The notes: generated from the sequence alone by a model not told the origin. Counted from the first letter of the stretch, positions 34,428 to 43,129 are shown. The stretch: 64,000 nucleotides of DNA from Actinomycetota bacterium (GCA_026393115.1 JAPLAU010000028.1:157727-221726), one strand, 5' to 3'. Program-made: numbers and translations.

Positions 34428-36206
34428 GTGATGACTTCATCCACGCCGCCGAAGAAGCACCGCGTACTGCGCTCAATTTCGGCGGTAGCGGCTGCCGCTG
34501 TGCTGGTTGTCAGCGTGGGCGGTTACGCAGCGGCGCGGCGCTATGACTCGAAGATCTCGCGAGTGTCCGTGGTGTCGTCGCTGATGGGTACTGGGGCGAA
34601 TTCCGATGACTCTGGGGTCAGTCTCGAACCGATGAACGTGCTCGTGGCCGGAATCGACAGCCGCGAAGGTCTCACGCGCGAGCAGGAAGCGCAGTGGCAC
34701 CTCGGTCACGCCGACTACGGCAATCAGACCGACACCATCATGGTCGTGCACATCGGCCGCGATGCCAAGCACGTCACTGTGGTGAGCCTGGCGCGTGACT
34801 CGCTTGTCACGATTCCTGAGTTCAAGGACGCTGACGGTACCGTGCACAAGGCGCATCACGACAAGATCAACGCCGCGTACACGTTGGGTGGCGCGTCGTT
34901 GTTGGTGCGCACCGTTGAGCAGGCCACCGGAATTCCGATTAACCACTTCGTGGGTGTCAGTTTCTTGGGCTTTATGGGCATGGTCGACGCGGTTGATGGC
35001 GTCGAGGTGTGCCTGGCTGAGCCGATCAAAGACAACCCCAAGTACACCGCGCTCGACCTGCCGGCTGGCCGTTCGACCATTAAGGGCGTCATGGCGCTGA
35101 GTTTCGTGCGGGCCCGACACGTCGGAACGGACTTTGGTCGCCAGAAGCGCCAGCAGCAGTTCATGGCGGGATTGCTCAAGAAGGCCACGAGTTTGGGCAT
35201 CGTCACCAATCCACTCCGACTCGACTCGTTCGTGTCCGCTGCTGCCGAAAGCCTGCAAGTCGATGACTCACTTGGTCGCGGTCAGATTCTCGCCCTTGCC
35301 ACCAAGTTTGCTGGCATCAAACTCGATCAGATCGAATTCGCGAGCCTGCCGATTGCCGATGACAACTTCACTGATCCTGAAACGGGTAAGGGGGGATACG
35401 TCACCTGGAAGGCAGAAGGCTCCAAGAAGATCTTCAACGCCATCATCCAGGATGAGGGACTGATCGTGTCGGGCAAGACGCCCGCATCAGGTGCGGTCGC
35501 TCCCTCATCGCCCAAGGCGATTGAAGTGAAGGTGCTGAACGGCTCCGGAACGACCGGAGCCGGTAAGGAAGTGTCGGCCCAATTGCAGGCTGCGGGCTTC
35601 AAAGTTGTCGCGCCGGCCGGATCGGTAACCGGAAGCGATAAGGCGAAGACGGTCATTCATTACCCGGCAAGCCAGGTGGCCGCGTTGCCCACGATGGTCG
35701 CCACCTTCCCCGATGCCGAGTTCATTCCTACCAACGACGGCAGCAAGGTTTTCGTCATTACAATCGGCAAGTCGTTCACATCGGTGCCGACGCCCATTGA
35801 GGTCGTTGCAGGCGGCGTGGACCCTAACGGTATTCAGGTGAAGGTGCTCAACGGTTCCGGATCAGGTGGCGTGGCCACGGCTACCGCTGAGCAGTTGGCC
35901 GCCATTGGCTTCACCCTCGCCGGAACCCCTGGGAAGTCACCCCTTGAGCCAGCTGGCCCCACGTACATTCGCTTCGACCCCGCCAATGCAGGTCAGTTGG
36001 CCACGCTGGTGCGGGCCTTCCCCGACGCCTACCTGATTGGTGTCCCCGGACAGGGTTCGGCGTTCGAAGTCACGGTGGGCGCAGATTTCAAGAATAAGAA
36101 TGTTGTCGACCCCGCCGTGCCGGTGCCGTCGTCGTCAGCCACCGATCCCAGCGACATTTCAATTGAGCAGAAGCCGGTGGTCGCGTCGAGCACCACCTGC
36201 CAGTAG
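34428..36206 (+). CDS. LytR-CpsA-Psr family cell-wall ligase with two LytR_C domains
   Basis: LCP proteins attach glycopolymers such as arabinogalactan or teichoic acids to peptidoglycan. This 592-residue protein has one membrane segment at about 17-34, the LCP catalytic domain at ~60-330 (NVLVAGIDSREG, DTIMVVHIGRDAKHVTVVSL, ARDSLV, FVRARH), then two C-terminal LytR_C modules beginning VKVLNGSGTTGAG (~370) and VKVLNGSGSGGVA (~470). The second start codon (ATG 34431) follows directly. Confidence 0.92.
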   Translation: MMTSSTPPKKHRVLRSISAVAAAAVLVVSVGGYAAARRYDSKISRVSVVSSLMGTGANSDDSGVSLEPMNVLVAGIDSREGLTREQEAQWHLGHADYGNQTDTIMVVHIGRDAKHVTVVSLARDSLVTIPEFKDADGTVHKAHHDKINAAYTLGGASLLVRTVEQATGIPINHFVGVSFLGFMGMVDAVDGVEVCLAEPIKDNPKYTALDLPAGRSTIKGVMALSFVRARHVGTDFGRQKRQQQFMAGLLKKATSLGIVTNPLRLDSFVSAAAESLQVDDSLGRGQILALATKFAGIKLDQIEFASLPIADDNFTDPETGKGGYVTWKAEGSKKIFNAIIQDEGLIVSGKTPASGAVAPSSPKAIEVKVLNGSGTTGAGKEVSAQLQAAGFKVVAPAGSVTGSDKAKTVIHYPASQVAALPTMVATFPDAEFIPTNDGSKVFVITIGKSFTSVPTPIEVVAGGVDPNGIQVKVLNGSGSGGVATATAEQLAAIGFTLAGTPGKSPLEPAGPTYIRFDPANAGQLATLVRAFPDAYLIGVPGQGSAFEVTVGADFKNKNVVDPAVPVPSSSATDPSDISIEQKPVVASSTTCQ

Positions 36207-36207
36207 T

Positions 36208-36213
36208 TACTCT
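36208..36213 (+). promoter_or_regulatory. -10 box TACTCT for the dienelactone-hydrolase-like gene
   Basis: TACTCT with a 6-nt spacer to ATG 36220; it begins directly after the stop codon of the LCP gene. Confidence 0.6.
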
Positions 36214-36219
36214 TCCTTC

Positions 36220-36909
36220 ATGGGTGACATCGTGCGGTTTGCTTCCTTTGGTGGTCAGTGCAGCGGTTACCTCGCCACGCCGGCGTCCGGTTCCGGACCT
36301 GGAGTGGTGGTCATTCAGGAGTGGTGGGGCCTAGTACCTCACATCCAGAATGTGGCCGATCGCCTTGCCGAGGCCGGTTTTGTCGCGCTGGCGCCCGATC
36401 ACTACCGAGGGGCGACCGCCACCGAACCTGATGAGGCCGGAAAGTTGATGCGCGGCTTGGCGGTCACTGCAGCGGCCGACGATATTGCCGGCGCGGCCGA
36501 ATACCTGCTGACTCGTGACGACGTCATCGGCGGGTCCATTGGATGCATCGGCTTTTGTATGGGCGGTGGGCTCGCATTGCTTGGCCCCACGGCGTACCGC
36601 CACATCGCCGCCACCAGCGCCTTCTACCCGGCTATGCCGTGGCCGGACTACGCACCCGAGTGGTTGCGCTACGCGGGCAAGGAGGCGATCATTCACAAGG
36701 CCGAGAGTGACGAGGAATCCGCCGGTCCGCGCATTGCCGAGTATGTCGGACAGATCAGGGCGTCGGGAGGTACCGCGACCGTGTACGACTACCCCGGAAG
36801 CAGTCATGCCTTCTTCAACGATGACCGCCCCGAGGTATTTCACCCTGAGTACGCTGCGTTGGCGTGGGAGCGAACTCTTGACCTCTTCAGTAGGCGTTTA
36901 GGTAGCTAA
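36220..36909 (+). CDS. Dienelactone hydrolase family protein
   Basis: An alpha/beta hydrolase of 229 residues resembling carboxymethylenebutenolidase. It has the family pattern GVVVIQEWWGLVPHIQNVADRL, the nucleophile elbow GFCMGG with Cys113, a likely Asp164 and His196 in SSHAFFND. True chlorocatechol genes are absent, so the natural substrate is unknown. The preceding frame runs into the LCP gene; ATG 36220 is set by the -10 box and the family N-terminus. Confidence 0.88.
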   Translation: MGDIVRFASFGGQCSGYLATPASGSGPGVVVIQEWWGLVPHIQNVADRLAEAGFVALAPDHYRGATATEPDEAGKLMRGLAVTAAADDIAGAAEYLLTRDDVIGGSIGCIGFCMGGGLALLGPTAYRHIAATSAFYPAMPWPDYAPEWLRYAGKEAIIHKAESDEESAGPRIAEYVGQIRASGGTATVYDYPGSSHAFFNDDRPEVFHPEYAALAWERTLDLFSRRLGS

Positions 36910-36917
36910 CCGTCGAC

Positions 36918-36935
36918 GTTGAGTGGCAGCTCAAC
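36918..36935 (+). terminator. Small hairpin before tRNA-Leu
   Basis: GTTGAG-TGGCAG-CTCAAC forms a 6-bp stem nine bases after the hydrolase stop. No T-run follows; possibly a weak terminator or tRNA 5' processing structure. Confidence 0.3.
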
Positions 36936-36939
36936 ACCC

Positions 36940-37021
36940 GCCCGGGTGGTGGAATCGGCAGACACGAGGCGCTTAAACCGCCTTGCCGCAAGGCGTACGG
37001 GTTCGAACCCCGTCCCGGGCA
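36940..37021 (+). tRNA. tRNA-Leu (UAA)
   Basis: A class II tRNA of 82 nt. The acceptor GCCCGGG pairs with CCCGGGC with discriminator A73. The anticodon stem AGGCG/CGCCT encloses CTTAAAC, anticodon TAA. The long variable arm is CCTTGCCGCAAGG. The T-arm is ACGGGTTCGAACCCCGT. CCA is not encoded. It decodes the rare UUA codon, which in some actinobacteria has a regulatory role. Confidence 0.95.
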
Positions 37022-37099
37022 CAAGGAACTCTCAGCAGGTGCGATCCGTTACCGTTAGTGCTGGAATTGGCACAAAGCCCGGCCCACGAGGAGACAAGC

Positions 37100-37951
37100 A
37101 TGCAGAGCAGGAACCCTGCCCTACGTAACGCCATCAAGCAGGCGGAGTCGAACGGCCCCGGCGCCACGTCGGCGCCGCCAGCCCCGCCAACCGGCGCCCC
37201 GGTTGATCTGGCTGCCCAGCAACAGATGCAGGCCCAGCTTGATGCGGCCATGCGTGGCGGTTCCGCTGGCGGTCAAACGCTGCAACTTCCCGATGTCATT
37301 GCCAAGACGGCCATGCAGTTCGGCGTGCTGGTGATCTTCGCCGTGGCGGGCTGGAACTTCGGCATGAAGTACCCCTGGCTGTGGATTGCCGCGGCGGTGA
37401 TCGCGATGGTGCTGGGTTTGGTCAACGCGTTCAAGCGCAAGGTCAGCCCTCCGCTGATTCTGCTGTACGCCGTGTTCGAGGGAATCATGCTCGGCGCGAT
37501 CAGTCAGTTCTACCAAGCCGCGTTCGCCAAGCCCGGTCAGCCGTTGGTGTTGCAGGCGGTTATCGGAACCTTGGTGGCTTTCGGCGTGATGTTGTTCCTG
37601 TACTCAAACAAGGTCATCAAGGTCAACGGCACCTTTAAGAAGATCTTCTTCGTCGCGATTATCTCCTACGCCGTGATTGGTTTCGCCAGCTTGATCTCCG
37701 CCCTGTTCGGAATGGGCGGTGGCTGGGGCTTCTACGGAGTCGGCGGACTTGGCATCGTGCTCTGTTTGTTCGGTGTGGCGCTGGCTTCCTTCTCGCTGGT
37801 CATGGATTTCGAGTCAATCAGCCAAGCGATTGCGTACGGTCTGCCCGAGCGTGAGTCGTGGCGACTTGGCTTTGGCTTGATCGTCACCCTCGTGTGGCTC
37901 TACCTCGAGATCCTGCGTTTGCTGGCGATTATTTCCAGTAACTCGCGCTAG
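37100..37951 (+). CDS. Bax inhibitor-1/YccA-like membrane protein
   Basis: A 283-residue membrane protein of the actinobacterial Bax inhibitor-1-like family. A disordered Pro/Ala/Gln-rich N-terminal region (1-65) is followed by seven predicted helices between residues ~75 and 275, including FEGIMLGAISQFYQ and VMDFESISQAI, the family's conserved acidic motifs. Homologues are thought to be pH-sensitive calcium leak channels; the bacterial role is unclear. ATG 37100 has GAGGAG eight bases upstream. Confidence 0.85.
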   Translation: MQSRNPALRNAIKQAESNGPGATSAPPAPPTGAPVDLAAQQQMQAQLDAAMRGGSAGGQTLQLPDVIAKTAMQFGVLVIFAVAGWNFGMKYPWLWIAAAVIAMVLGLVNAFKRKVSPPLILLYAVFEGIMLGAISQFYQAAFAKPGQPLVLQAVIGTLVAFGVMLFLYSNKVIKVNGTFKKIFFVAIISYAVIGFASLISALFGMGGGWGFYGVGGLGIVLCLFGVALASFSLVMDFESISQAIAYGLPERESWRLGFGLIVTLVWLYLEILRLLAIISSNSR

Positions 37952-37955
37952 GCCC

Positions 37956-38363
37956 GTGAGCGAGTCGATCGCGTCGGTCCGCGACCAGTTGGCCGATCGA
38001 ACCGCGCGACTGGTTGATCGCTTGCGCTCACTTCCTGCCTCGAGGCTCGCGCGAGCAGAGGCAGGAAAACCGTCACTTGCTGATTCGTCGCACGCGCTGG
38101 CCCAACTGCTGGCCGATCTTGCCTTTGATCTGCAGGGGCGAGTGCGTCGTGATGTTCCTCGCCTTGACGATCTTGCGGTGGGTGATCAAGTCGCCGTCAC
38201 GATGGCCGATCTGTTCGCGGCCGTTGATGTTGCACATGTGTTCAGCAGTGAAGTAGAAGCGGGTGTGGCTCAGGTGCAGGGGGCCGGTAAGGATTCGCCC
38301 GAGGCGGTCGTTGCACTCGATGTCGCTTCGATCGCAGTTGATGAGTTGCGTCGCCAGATGTAG
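37956..38363 (+). CDS. Hypothetical alpha-helical protein
   Basis: A 135-residue protein starting with GTG four bases after the Bax-inhibitor-like gene. It is predicted mostly helical: SIASVRDQLADRTARLVDRL, then ALAQLLADLAFDLQGRV and VTMADLFAAVDVAHVF. No signal peptide, membrane segment or catalytic motif is visible, and no family is recognised. Its tight spacing suggests it is co-transcribed with the membrane protein. A hairpin with a short T-run follows its stop. Confidence 0.65.
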   Translation: MSESIASVRDQLADRTARLVDRLRSLPASRLARAEAGKPSLADSSHALAQLLADLAFDLQGRVRRDVPRLDDLAVGDQVAVTMADLFAAVDVAHVFSSEVEAGVAQVQGAGKDSPEAVVALDVASIAVDELRRQM

Positions 38364-38383
38364 TGCCGGGTTGCCGGCACTTT
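38363..38383 (+). terminator. Short terminator-like hairpin before msrA
   Basis: GTGCCGG-GTTG-CCGGCAC forms a 7-bp GC-rich stem starting at the last base of the stop codon and is followed by TTT. It would end the preceding two-gene message. Confidence 0.55.
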
Positions 38384-38405
38384 CAAGATGAGGGAGAGTC
38401 GATCT

Positions 38406-39065
38406 ATGTTCACGTCCTACAAGACCCGGTTGGTCACCCCCGATGAGGCACTTCCCGGCCGCGACCATCACATCTTCCCTGTGCCCACCACCCACGCTGT
38501 GCTCGGAACCCCGATTCATGGACCGTTTCCTGAGGGAACTGAGTTGCTCTTCGTCGGAATGGGCTGCTTCTGGGGTGCCGAGAAGAAGATGTGGCGCCTG
38601 CCTGGTGTGTTCACCACGGCGGTCGGATACCAGGGCGGCATCACTCCGTACCCCACCTACGAAGAGGTGTGCACGGGTCGCACGGGTCACTCCGAGAACG
38701 TGTTGATTGCCTACGACCCGGCTGTGCTCAGTCACTACGACCTGCTCAAGGTCTTCTGGGAAAACCACGACCCGACTCAGGGCTACCGTCAGGGCAACGA
38801 CGTCGGTACTCAGTACCGCAGCGCGCTCTACTTCACGTCCGAGGCGCAGCGCGAGGTCATCGAGGCCACCGCCGCTTCATACGATGCGGTGCTGCGTGAG
38901 CGCAAGTACGGCCAGGTCACGACCGAAATCGCGCCGGCGATGGGCGAGGGCACTGTGCTGCGCCCGTTCTACTACGCCGAAGAGCAACACCAGCAGTACC
39001 TCTACAAGGTGCCGCATGGTTATGACTGCCACGCCAACACAGGAATTGAGCTACCTCCGCTCTAA
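38406..39065 (+). CDS. msrA: Peptide methionine sulfoxide reductase MsrA
   Basis: Reduces methionine-S-sulfoxide in oxidised proteins. The 219-residue protein has the active site GMGCFWGAEK with catalytic Cys54, preceded by a ~45-residue N-terminal extension usual in actinobacterial and eukaryotic-type MsrA. Further blocks are VGYQGG, YEEVCTGRTGHSENV and HDPTQGYRQGNDVGTQYRS. ATG 38406 follows GAGGGAGA. Palindromic copy C lies just beyond its stop. Confidence 0.95.
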   Translation: MFTSYKTRLVTPDEALPGRDHHIFPVPTTHAVLGTPIHGPFPEGTELLFVGMGCFWGAEKKMWRLPGVFTTAVGYQGGITPYPTYEEVCTGRTGHSENVLIAYDPAVLSHYDLLKVFWENHDPTQGYRQGNDVGTQYRSALYFTSEAQREVIEATAASYDAVLRERKYGQVTTEIAPAMGEGTVLRPFYYAEEQHQQYLYKVPHGYDCHANTGIELPPL

Positions 39066-39078
39066 ACAAAAACCTGTT

Positions 39079-39145
39079 CCGCGAGTCCATCGGTTACGCG
39101 CCTTATCCACCCCTCTTTACCCGCGTAACTGATGGACTCGCGCGG
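39079..39145. repeat. Intergenic palindromic repeat, copy C
   Basis: A ~65-bp palindrome with the arms GCGAGTCCATCGGTTACGCG and CGCGTAACTGATGGACTCGC, which pair over 20 bp with one mismatch. It is flanked by AAAAACC on the left and GGTTTTC on the right, so it could terminate transcription in both directions. It is the best-paired of the three copies. Confidence 0.8.
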
Positions 39146-39170
39146 TTTTCACGCGTTGACGAATGGCCCA

Positions 39171-39184
39171 GTGACGGACGTCAC
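39171..39184. promoter_or_regulatory. Palindrome GTGACG-GA-CGTCAC
   Basis: Perfect 6-bp arms with a 2-nt spacer, about 80 bp before the next gene. TTGACG sits just upstream (39155 region), so the palindrome falls between a possible -35 and the gene and may be an operator. Confidence 0.35.
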
Positions 39185-39261
39185 CCGCCGAAAACTACTC
39201 CTAATGAGGTCTGCGGTCGTTGTACAAGTAGGAGAGCAATTTCATCCAGGGGGTGATGACA

Positions 39262-40464
39262 GTGACGCGACGTCGCTGGTTCACCCTCGGACTGCTCGCA
39301 GTGTTACTTGCAGGAGGTTTCGCGGGCTTCACTGTGTGGCAGGGGTGGAAGGCTGAGTCGGTCGAACCCCTGCCCGGAATCGCCTATTCACTCGGGGTGT
39401 GTCACACCTATCCCGAGCCGGTGGGGGCCGCGGGCTACAACTCGATCGCGGCGAGTGTGAGCGATCCGCTCATCGTGGGCGGCGATGTGGCCGCGTCGAC
39501 TGATATCGGCGATGGCCGACACGTGTGGATGTTTGGTGACACCTCCCGCGATCTCGGCGGCCAATTGGTGCCGGCTGCCCGTAACACCATGCTGCTGGTC
39601 GGAAATGGCTGCCGCGCGGTGGTGGTTGCCCCAGCCGGGGGAGCGGTGATTCCTGATCGTGCCGACGGAGTCGGGTACTGGCCGATGTCGTTGGTGGCGT
39701 CCCATGCCGACGGCGTGACCACATTGACGGTGTCGGCGCAACGGGTGCGTGGCGAGGAAAAGGCATTCCAGTTCACCAATCTCGGGCCGGCACTGGCCAC
39801 CTTCCTCATTCCTGATGGCGGAGCGCCCCGCTTCGTGTCGGTGGTTGATCTGGGACCTGACAGCAAATCGCGCCGCACCGTTGGTTGGGGCGCAGCAATG
39901 GCGGTCGAAGGCGACATGGCCTACATCTACGGAACTTCCAATCCCGAGGAACCGCTCGTATTCGGATTCGCCGTTCGAGTCGCGCGCGTGCCACTACGTT
40001 CGATCAGCGACGTCGCGGCCTGGCGCTACTGGACGGGCACCGCGTGGACCGACGACGAGGCTTCGGCCACGGAGGTCATCGATGCGGTGGGAGGTGTCTC
40101 GCAGACGTTCTCGGTGTTCCATCGCGGATCGTCGTGGTACGCGCTGAGCAAGCGCGATGGCTATCTCGGCAATGCACTGGCACTATGGCCCGCATCCGAA
40201 CCCTGGGGAACGTTCGGTGATCCGGTGATCGTGGGGCTCATCCCCAATTCCGCGGATGAGCGAACGATCCTGCGGTACATGCCGCTCGCGCATCCCGAAC
40301 TCATCTCGACTTCACCTGACGCGGTGATTGTGTCGGTGAGTCGCAATTCCGAAGACTTCGACTTGCTGAAGAGGTTTCCTACCCTCTACCGCCCCTACTT
40401 CGTTGAGGTGCCGATTCCACCGGCGCCATCCGATCAGGCGCTCAACGGTCCGGAAGCCGGGTAG
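39262..40464 (+). CDS. Secreted/membrane-anchored protein, possible DUF4185-like beta-propeller
   Basis: A 400-residue exported protein: RRRWFTLGLLAVLLAGGFAG is a signal or anchor helix at the N-terminus. The rest is beta-rich, with HVWMFGDTSRD resembling the FGDT motif of DUF4185 proteins, repeated Trp/Gly blocks, and two cysteines (GVCHTY, GNGCRA) that could form a disulfide. DUF4185 members are often linked to extracellular glycan metabolism; the match here is weak. GTG 39262 is chosen because AGGGGG lies eight bases upstream; ATG 39256 and GTG 39253 are alternatives. Confidence 0.65.
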   Translation: MTRRRWFTLGLLAVLLAGGFAGFTVWQGWKAESVEPLPGIAYSLGVCHTYPEPVGAAGYNSIAASVSDPLIVGGDVAASTDIGDGRHVWMFGDTSRDLGGQLVPAARNTMLLVGNGCRAVVVAPAGGAVIPDRADGVGYWPMSLVASHADGVTTLTVSAQRVRGEEKAFQFTNLGPALATFLIPDGGAPRFVSVVDLGPDSKSRRTVGWGAAMAVEGDMAYIYGTSNPEEPLVFGFAVRVARVPLRSISDVAAWRYWTGTAWTDDEASATEVIDAVGGVSQTFSVFHRGSSWYALSKRDGYLGNALALWPASEPWGTFGDPVIVGLIPNSADERTILRYMPLAHPELISTSPDAVIVSVSRNSEDFDLLKRFPTLYRPYFVEVPIPPAPSDQALNGPEAG

Positions 40465-40467
40465 CCC

Positions 40468-41835
40468 TCAGAGCGTGAGATAGCCGAGCAGATCTTGTCG
40501 AGTGATGATTCCGGTGGGTCGGCCATCTTCGACCACGATGGCCGCGTCAGCTGACTCCAGCGCGGCGATGGCTGAGGAAACCGGTTCGCCGCCGCCGATC
40601 ATTGGAAGTGGCGCGGACATGTGACGCTCGACTGCATCGGCGAGTGCGGCGCGACCGGTGAAGAGCGCGTCGAGTAGATCGCGTTCGACCACGGCGCCGA
40701 CAACCTCAGCCGTCATGACTGGTGGCTCGGCCTTGACGACTGGCATTTGTGAAACTCCGTATTCGCGCAGAATGTCGATCGCCTCGCGCACGGTTTCGGT
40801 GGGGTGCGTATGTACGAAGGGAGGCAGGGCGTTGCCAGACTTTCCGCGCAACACTTGGCTCACGGTCGCATCCGATGACGTGGTGAGGAAGCCGTACGCC
40901 GCCAGCCAGTCGTCGTTGAACACCTTCGACAGGTAGCCGCGTCCGCTGTCAGGAAGGAGCACGACCACCAGATCACCGGGGTTGGCTTGGGCGGCTACGT
41001 GCAGTGCCGCGACGACGGCCATGCCGCATGATCCGCCTACGAGGAGTCCTTCTTCACGTGCCAGTCGACGAGTCATCTCGAACGAGTGGGCGTCGCTGAC
41101 GGCGATGATCTCATCGGTCACAGTGCGGTCGTACGCGGTTGGCCAGAAGTCTTCGCCCACACCTTCAACCAGGTAAGGGCGGCCGGTGCCACCTGAGTAC
41201 ACCGAACCCACGGGGTCGGCGCCAATAACCCGTACGCGACCCTCACTGGCATCTTTGAGGTAGCGACCGGTGCCGCTGATAGTGCCGCCGGTGCCGACGC
41301 CCGCCACGAAGTGCGTGACGGTGCCGTCGGTCTGCCGCCAGATTTCCGGGCCAGTCGTTTCGTAGTGCGAGGCGGGGTTGGCGGGGTTGGAGTACTGGTC
41401 GGGCTTCCAGGCGCCGGGAACCTCGCGCGACAGTCGGTCGCTGACTGAGTAGTACGAACGGGGGTCTTCGGGATCAACAGCGGTGGGGCACACCTCAACC
41501 TCGGCGCCGTAGGCGCGCAGCACGTTGATTTTGTCTTGCGACACCTTGTCGGGGCACACGAAGATGCAGCGGTAGCCGCGCTCTTGGGCCACGAGAGCGA
41601 GTCCGACTCCGGTATTGCCACTGGTGGGTTCGACGATCACCCCACCGGGCTTGAGCGCCCCGGAGCGTTCGGCTTCCTCGACCATCTTCAGCGCAATGCG
41701 GTCTTTGACCGATCCGCCGGGGTTGAGGTACTCGACTTTGGCGACCACCGTGGCGGGAAGTCCGGCGGCGACGTTGCGCAGTCGAACCAGCGGGGTGTTG
41801 CCAATGAGTTGCGTGACTGTCTCATAAATCTCCAC
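40468..41835 (-). CDS. cbs: Cystathionine beta-synthase
   Basis: A PLP enzyme joining serine and homocysteine in transsulfuration. The N-terminal fold-type II domain has YLNPGGSVKDRIAL with the PLP lysine at residue 44 and EPTSGNTGVGLALVA. Two CBS domains fill the C-terminal third (~330-455), as regulatory or structural modules. GTG 41835 is selected because it begins the conserved EIYETVTQLIGNTPLVRL and lies six bases from TATCGT. With metB 1.6 kb away it forms a local sulfur amino-acid group. Confidence 0.94.
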   Translation of the reverse strand: MEIYETVTQLIGNTPLVRLRNVAAGLPATVVAKVEYLNPGGSVKDRIALKMVEEAERSGALKPGGVIVEPTSGNTGVGLALVAQERGYRCIFVCPDKVSQDKINVLRAYGAEVEVCPTAVDPEDPRSYYSVSDRLSREVPGAWKPDQYSNPANPASHYETTGPEIWRQTDGTVTHFVAGVGTGGTISGTGRYLKDASEGRVRVIGADPVGSVYSGGTGRPYLVEGVGEDFWPTAYDRTVTDEIIAVSDAHSFEMTRRLAREEGLLVGGSCGMAVVAALHVAAQANPGDLVVVLLPDSGRGYLSKVFNDDWLAAYGFLTTSSDATVSQVLRGKSGNALPPFVHTHPTETVREAIDILREYGVSQMPVVKAEPPVMTAEVVGAVVERDLLDALFTGRAALADAVERHMSAPLPMIGGGEPVSSAIAALESADAAIVVEDGRPTGIITRQDLLGYLTL

Positions 41836-41841
41836 ATCGCC

Positions 41842-41847
41842 ACGATA
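41842..41847 (-). promoter_or_regulatory. -10 box TATCGT for cbs
   Basis: TATCGT on the minus strand with a 6-nt spacer to GTG 41835, in the 61-bp divergent gap shared with the SGNH hydrolase gene. Confidence 0.55.
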
Positions 41848-41884
41848 GGCCCCGGACTTACTTCGTGGTGTCACCTGCCCCACC

Positions 41885-41890
41885 TAGGCT
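41885..41890 (+). promoter_or_regulatory. -10 box TAGGCT for the SGNH hydrolase gene
   Basis: TAGGCT with a 6-nt spacer to ATG 41897; this selects that ATG over GTG 41891. Confidence 0.6.
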
Positions 41891-41896
41891 GTGGTC

Positions 41897-42739
41897 ATGG
41901 CTACTGATCCTCGTCGAGTTGCCGTGGCGGCCGGTGCCACGTTGGCGGTGGCTGCCAGCGCAGTCGGGGTCTTGGTGGCCGAAGGTTTCCACGCACGGCG
42001 TCAGGCCGGCGTGCGTAACACTGCCGCGCCATATTCCGATGGGCGTTACGGGCCACGCGGAGGTACGTCGTATCGGCTCGCGGTGCTGGGTGACTCGTCA
42101 GCGGCCGGACTCGGGGCCGATGGTCGTGATTCCACGGTCGGAGCTCTCCTGGCTACCGGACTTTCCAACCTCACCGATCGGGCTGTGGTGTTGGCGACGA
42201 TGGCGGTGGTGGGTGCTCAGTCACGTGACCTTGCTCCGCAGGTTGAGCGCGCCCTGCAGATTAGGCCCCATGTTGCGGTGATCATGATCGGTGCCAACGA
42301 CGTCACGCATTTGCGCGGTACGAGGCGACCCGTGGCCGAATTGTGTGAGCAGATCACTCGGCTGCGTGAGGCCGGAGTTGAAGTGGTGCTAGCCACGTGC
42401 CCCGATCTCGGCAGTGTGCGGCTGTTCCCGCAGCCGTTGCGTGAGGTCGCGGGGCGCATGTCCGATTCGATGGCGCGCGCTCAAGCTGAGGGTGCGCGCG
42501 AGGCTGGTGCTCGCGTTGTTCCGTTGGCCGCTCTGCTAGGCCAAGACTTCACCTCGTGGCCCGACGTGTTCTTTTCCCGCGATCGCTTCCACCCTTCTGA
42601 TGACGGTTACGCGGCGGCGGCCGCAGCCATCCTTCCCTCGGTTCTGATGGCGCTGGGCGAACCTGAACTCCTCAGTCGGCTGGGTGCCGATGAGTCCGCG
42701 GCCGAGTCGGGTGCCGCGGGTCTTCCATCGGCGAGCTGA
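41897..42739 (+). CDS. SGNH/GDSL-family esterase, exported
   Basis: A 280-residue hydrolase with an N-terminal signal or anchor helix (residues ~8-28) and the SGNH blocks: VLGDSSAAG with nucleophile Ser67, GANDV (block III, Gly-Asn) and DRFHPSD (block V, Asp-His). Rv1075c, a GDSL esterase, sits beside cbs in Mycobacterium in the same way. It probably deacylates cell-envelope lipids or glycans. Confidence 0.87.
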   Translation: MATDPRRVAVAAGATLAVAASAVGVLVAEGFHARRQAGVRNTAAPYSDGRYGPRGGTSYRLAVLGDSSAAGLGADGRDSTVGALLATGLSNLTDRAVVLATMAVVGAQSRDLAPQVERALQIRPHVAVIMIGANDVTHLRGTRRPVAELCEQITRLREAGVEVVLATCPDLGSVRLFPQPLREVAGRMSDSMARAQAEGAREAGARVVPLAALLGQDFTSWPDVFFSRDRFHPSDDGYAAAAAAILPSVLMALGEPELLSRLGADESAAESGAAGLPSAS

Positions 42740-42770
42740 GGTTTCGTGCACAGGGCCAAGGGTCTTGCGA

Positions 42771-42790
42771 TGTCCACAATGTGTCGGACA
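42771..42790. promoter_or_regulatory. Imperfect palindrome at the toxin-antitoxin promoter
   Basis: TGTCC and GGACA arms frame a 20-bp site just before TAATTT (42791-42796), a possible -10. Position and symmetry suit autorepression by the ribbon-helix-helix antitoxin. Confidence 0.35.
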
Positions 42791-42829
42791 TAATTTGAAC
42801 ATGGGTAACCATCGCCGCAGCCTGATTCC

Positions 42830-43129
42830 ATGGAATTCGCGGGCTACTCGTTTGCCGCAAGTTCGCGTCGCCATCGAGTGTCGCGGGAGCGAATCAGGAA
42901 AGTCGTTGAGGCGGCGGCCTTTGCGCTGGGTCTCCCCGCGCAACCACCTCGTTGGCCCGATCCGTCCTTGTTGTTCCTCGGATATGACGGCACAGGCGAA
43001 CTTGTGGAGATCGTCGGAATTCCGCTGGATGGAGGTCGTCTCCGAGTCATCCACGCAATGCCGGCGCGTCCTCGCTACCGACTCCTTTACTGGGAGGTTA
43101 TGACATGGCTCGAAGCAGAAGACTCCTGA
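42830..43129 (+). CDS. Putative toxin of a toxin-antitoxin pair
   Basis: A 99-residue protein with a helical start RHRVSRERIRKVVEAAAFAL and a beta-sheet core LLFLGYDGTGELVEIVGIPL, ending in VIHAMPARPRYR. This layout resembles small actinobacterial BrnT/RelE-fold RNase toxins, in which the final His/Arg-rich HAMP...R segment is conserved. The next gene is a ribbon-helix-helix protein whose start lies 25 bases inside this one, the usual toxin-first coupling of BrnT-type pairs. The family is recognised by pattern only. Confidence 0.68.
   Translation: MEFAGYSFAASSRRHRVSRERIRKVVEAAAFALGLPAQPPRWPDPSLLFLGYDGTGELVEIVGIPLDGGRLRVIHAMPARPRYRLLYWEVMTWLEAEDS

Noticed and set aside
39079-39145. Palindromes A-C as integron attC sites
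   Set aside because: The stems contain GTTACGC/GCGTAAC, which does not fit the GTTRRRY/RYYYAAC core, no integrase is present and the flanks are ordinary housekeeping genes.
39132-39356. 74-codon frame between msrA and the exported protein
   Set aside because: It covers palindrome C and the promoter region and overlaps the exported-protein gene in another frame, with no family resemblance.
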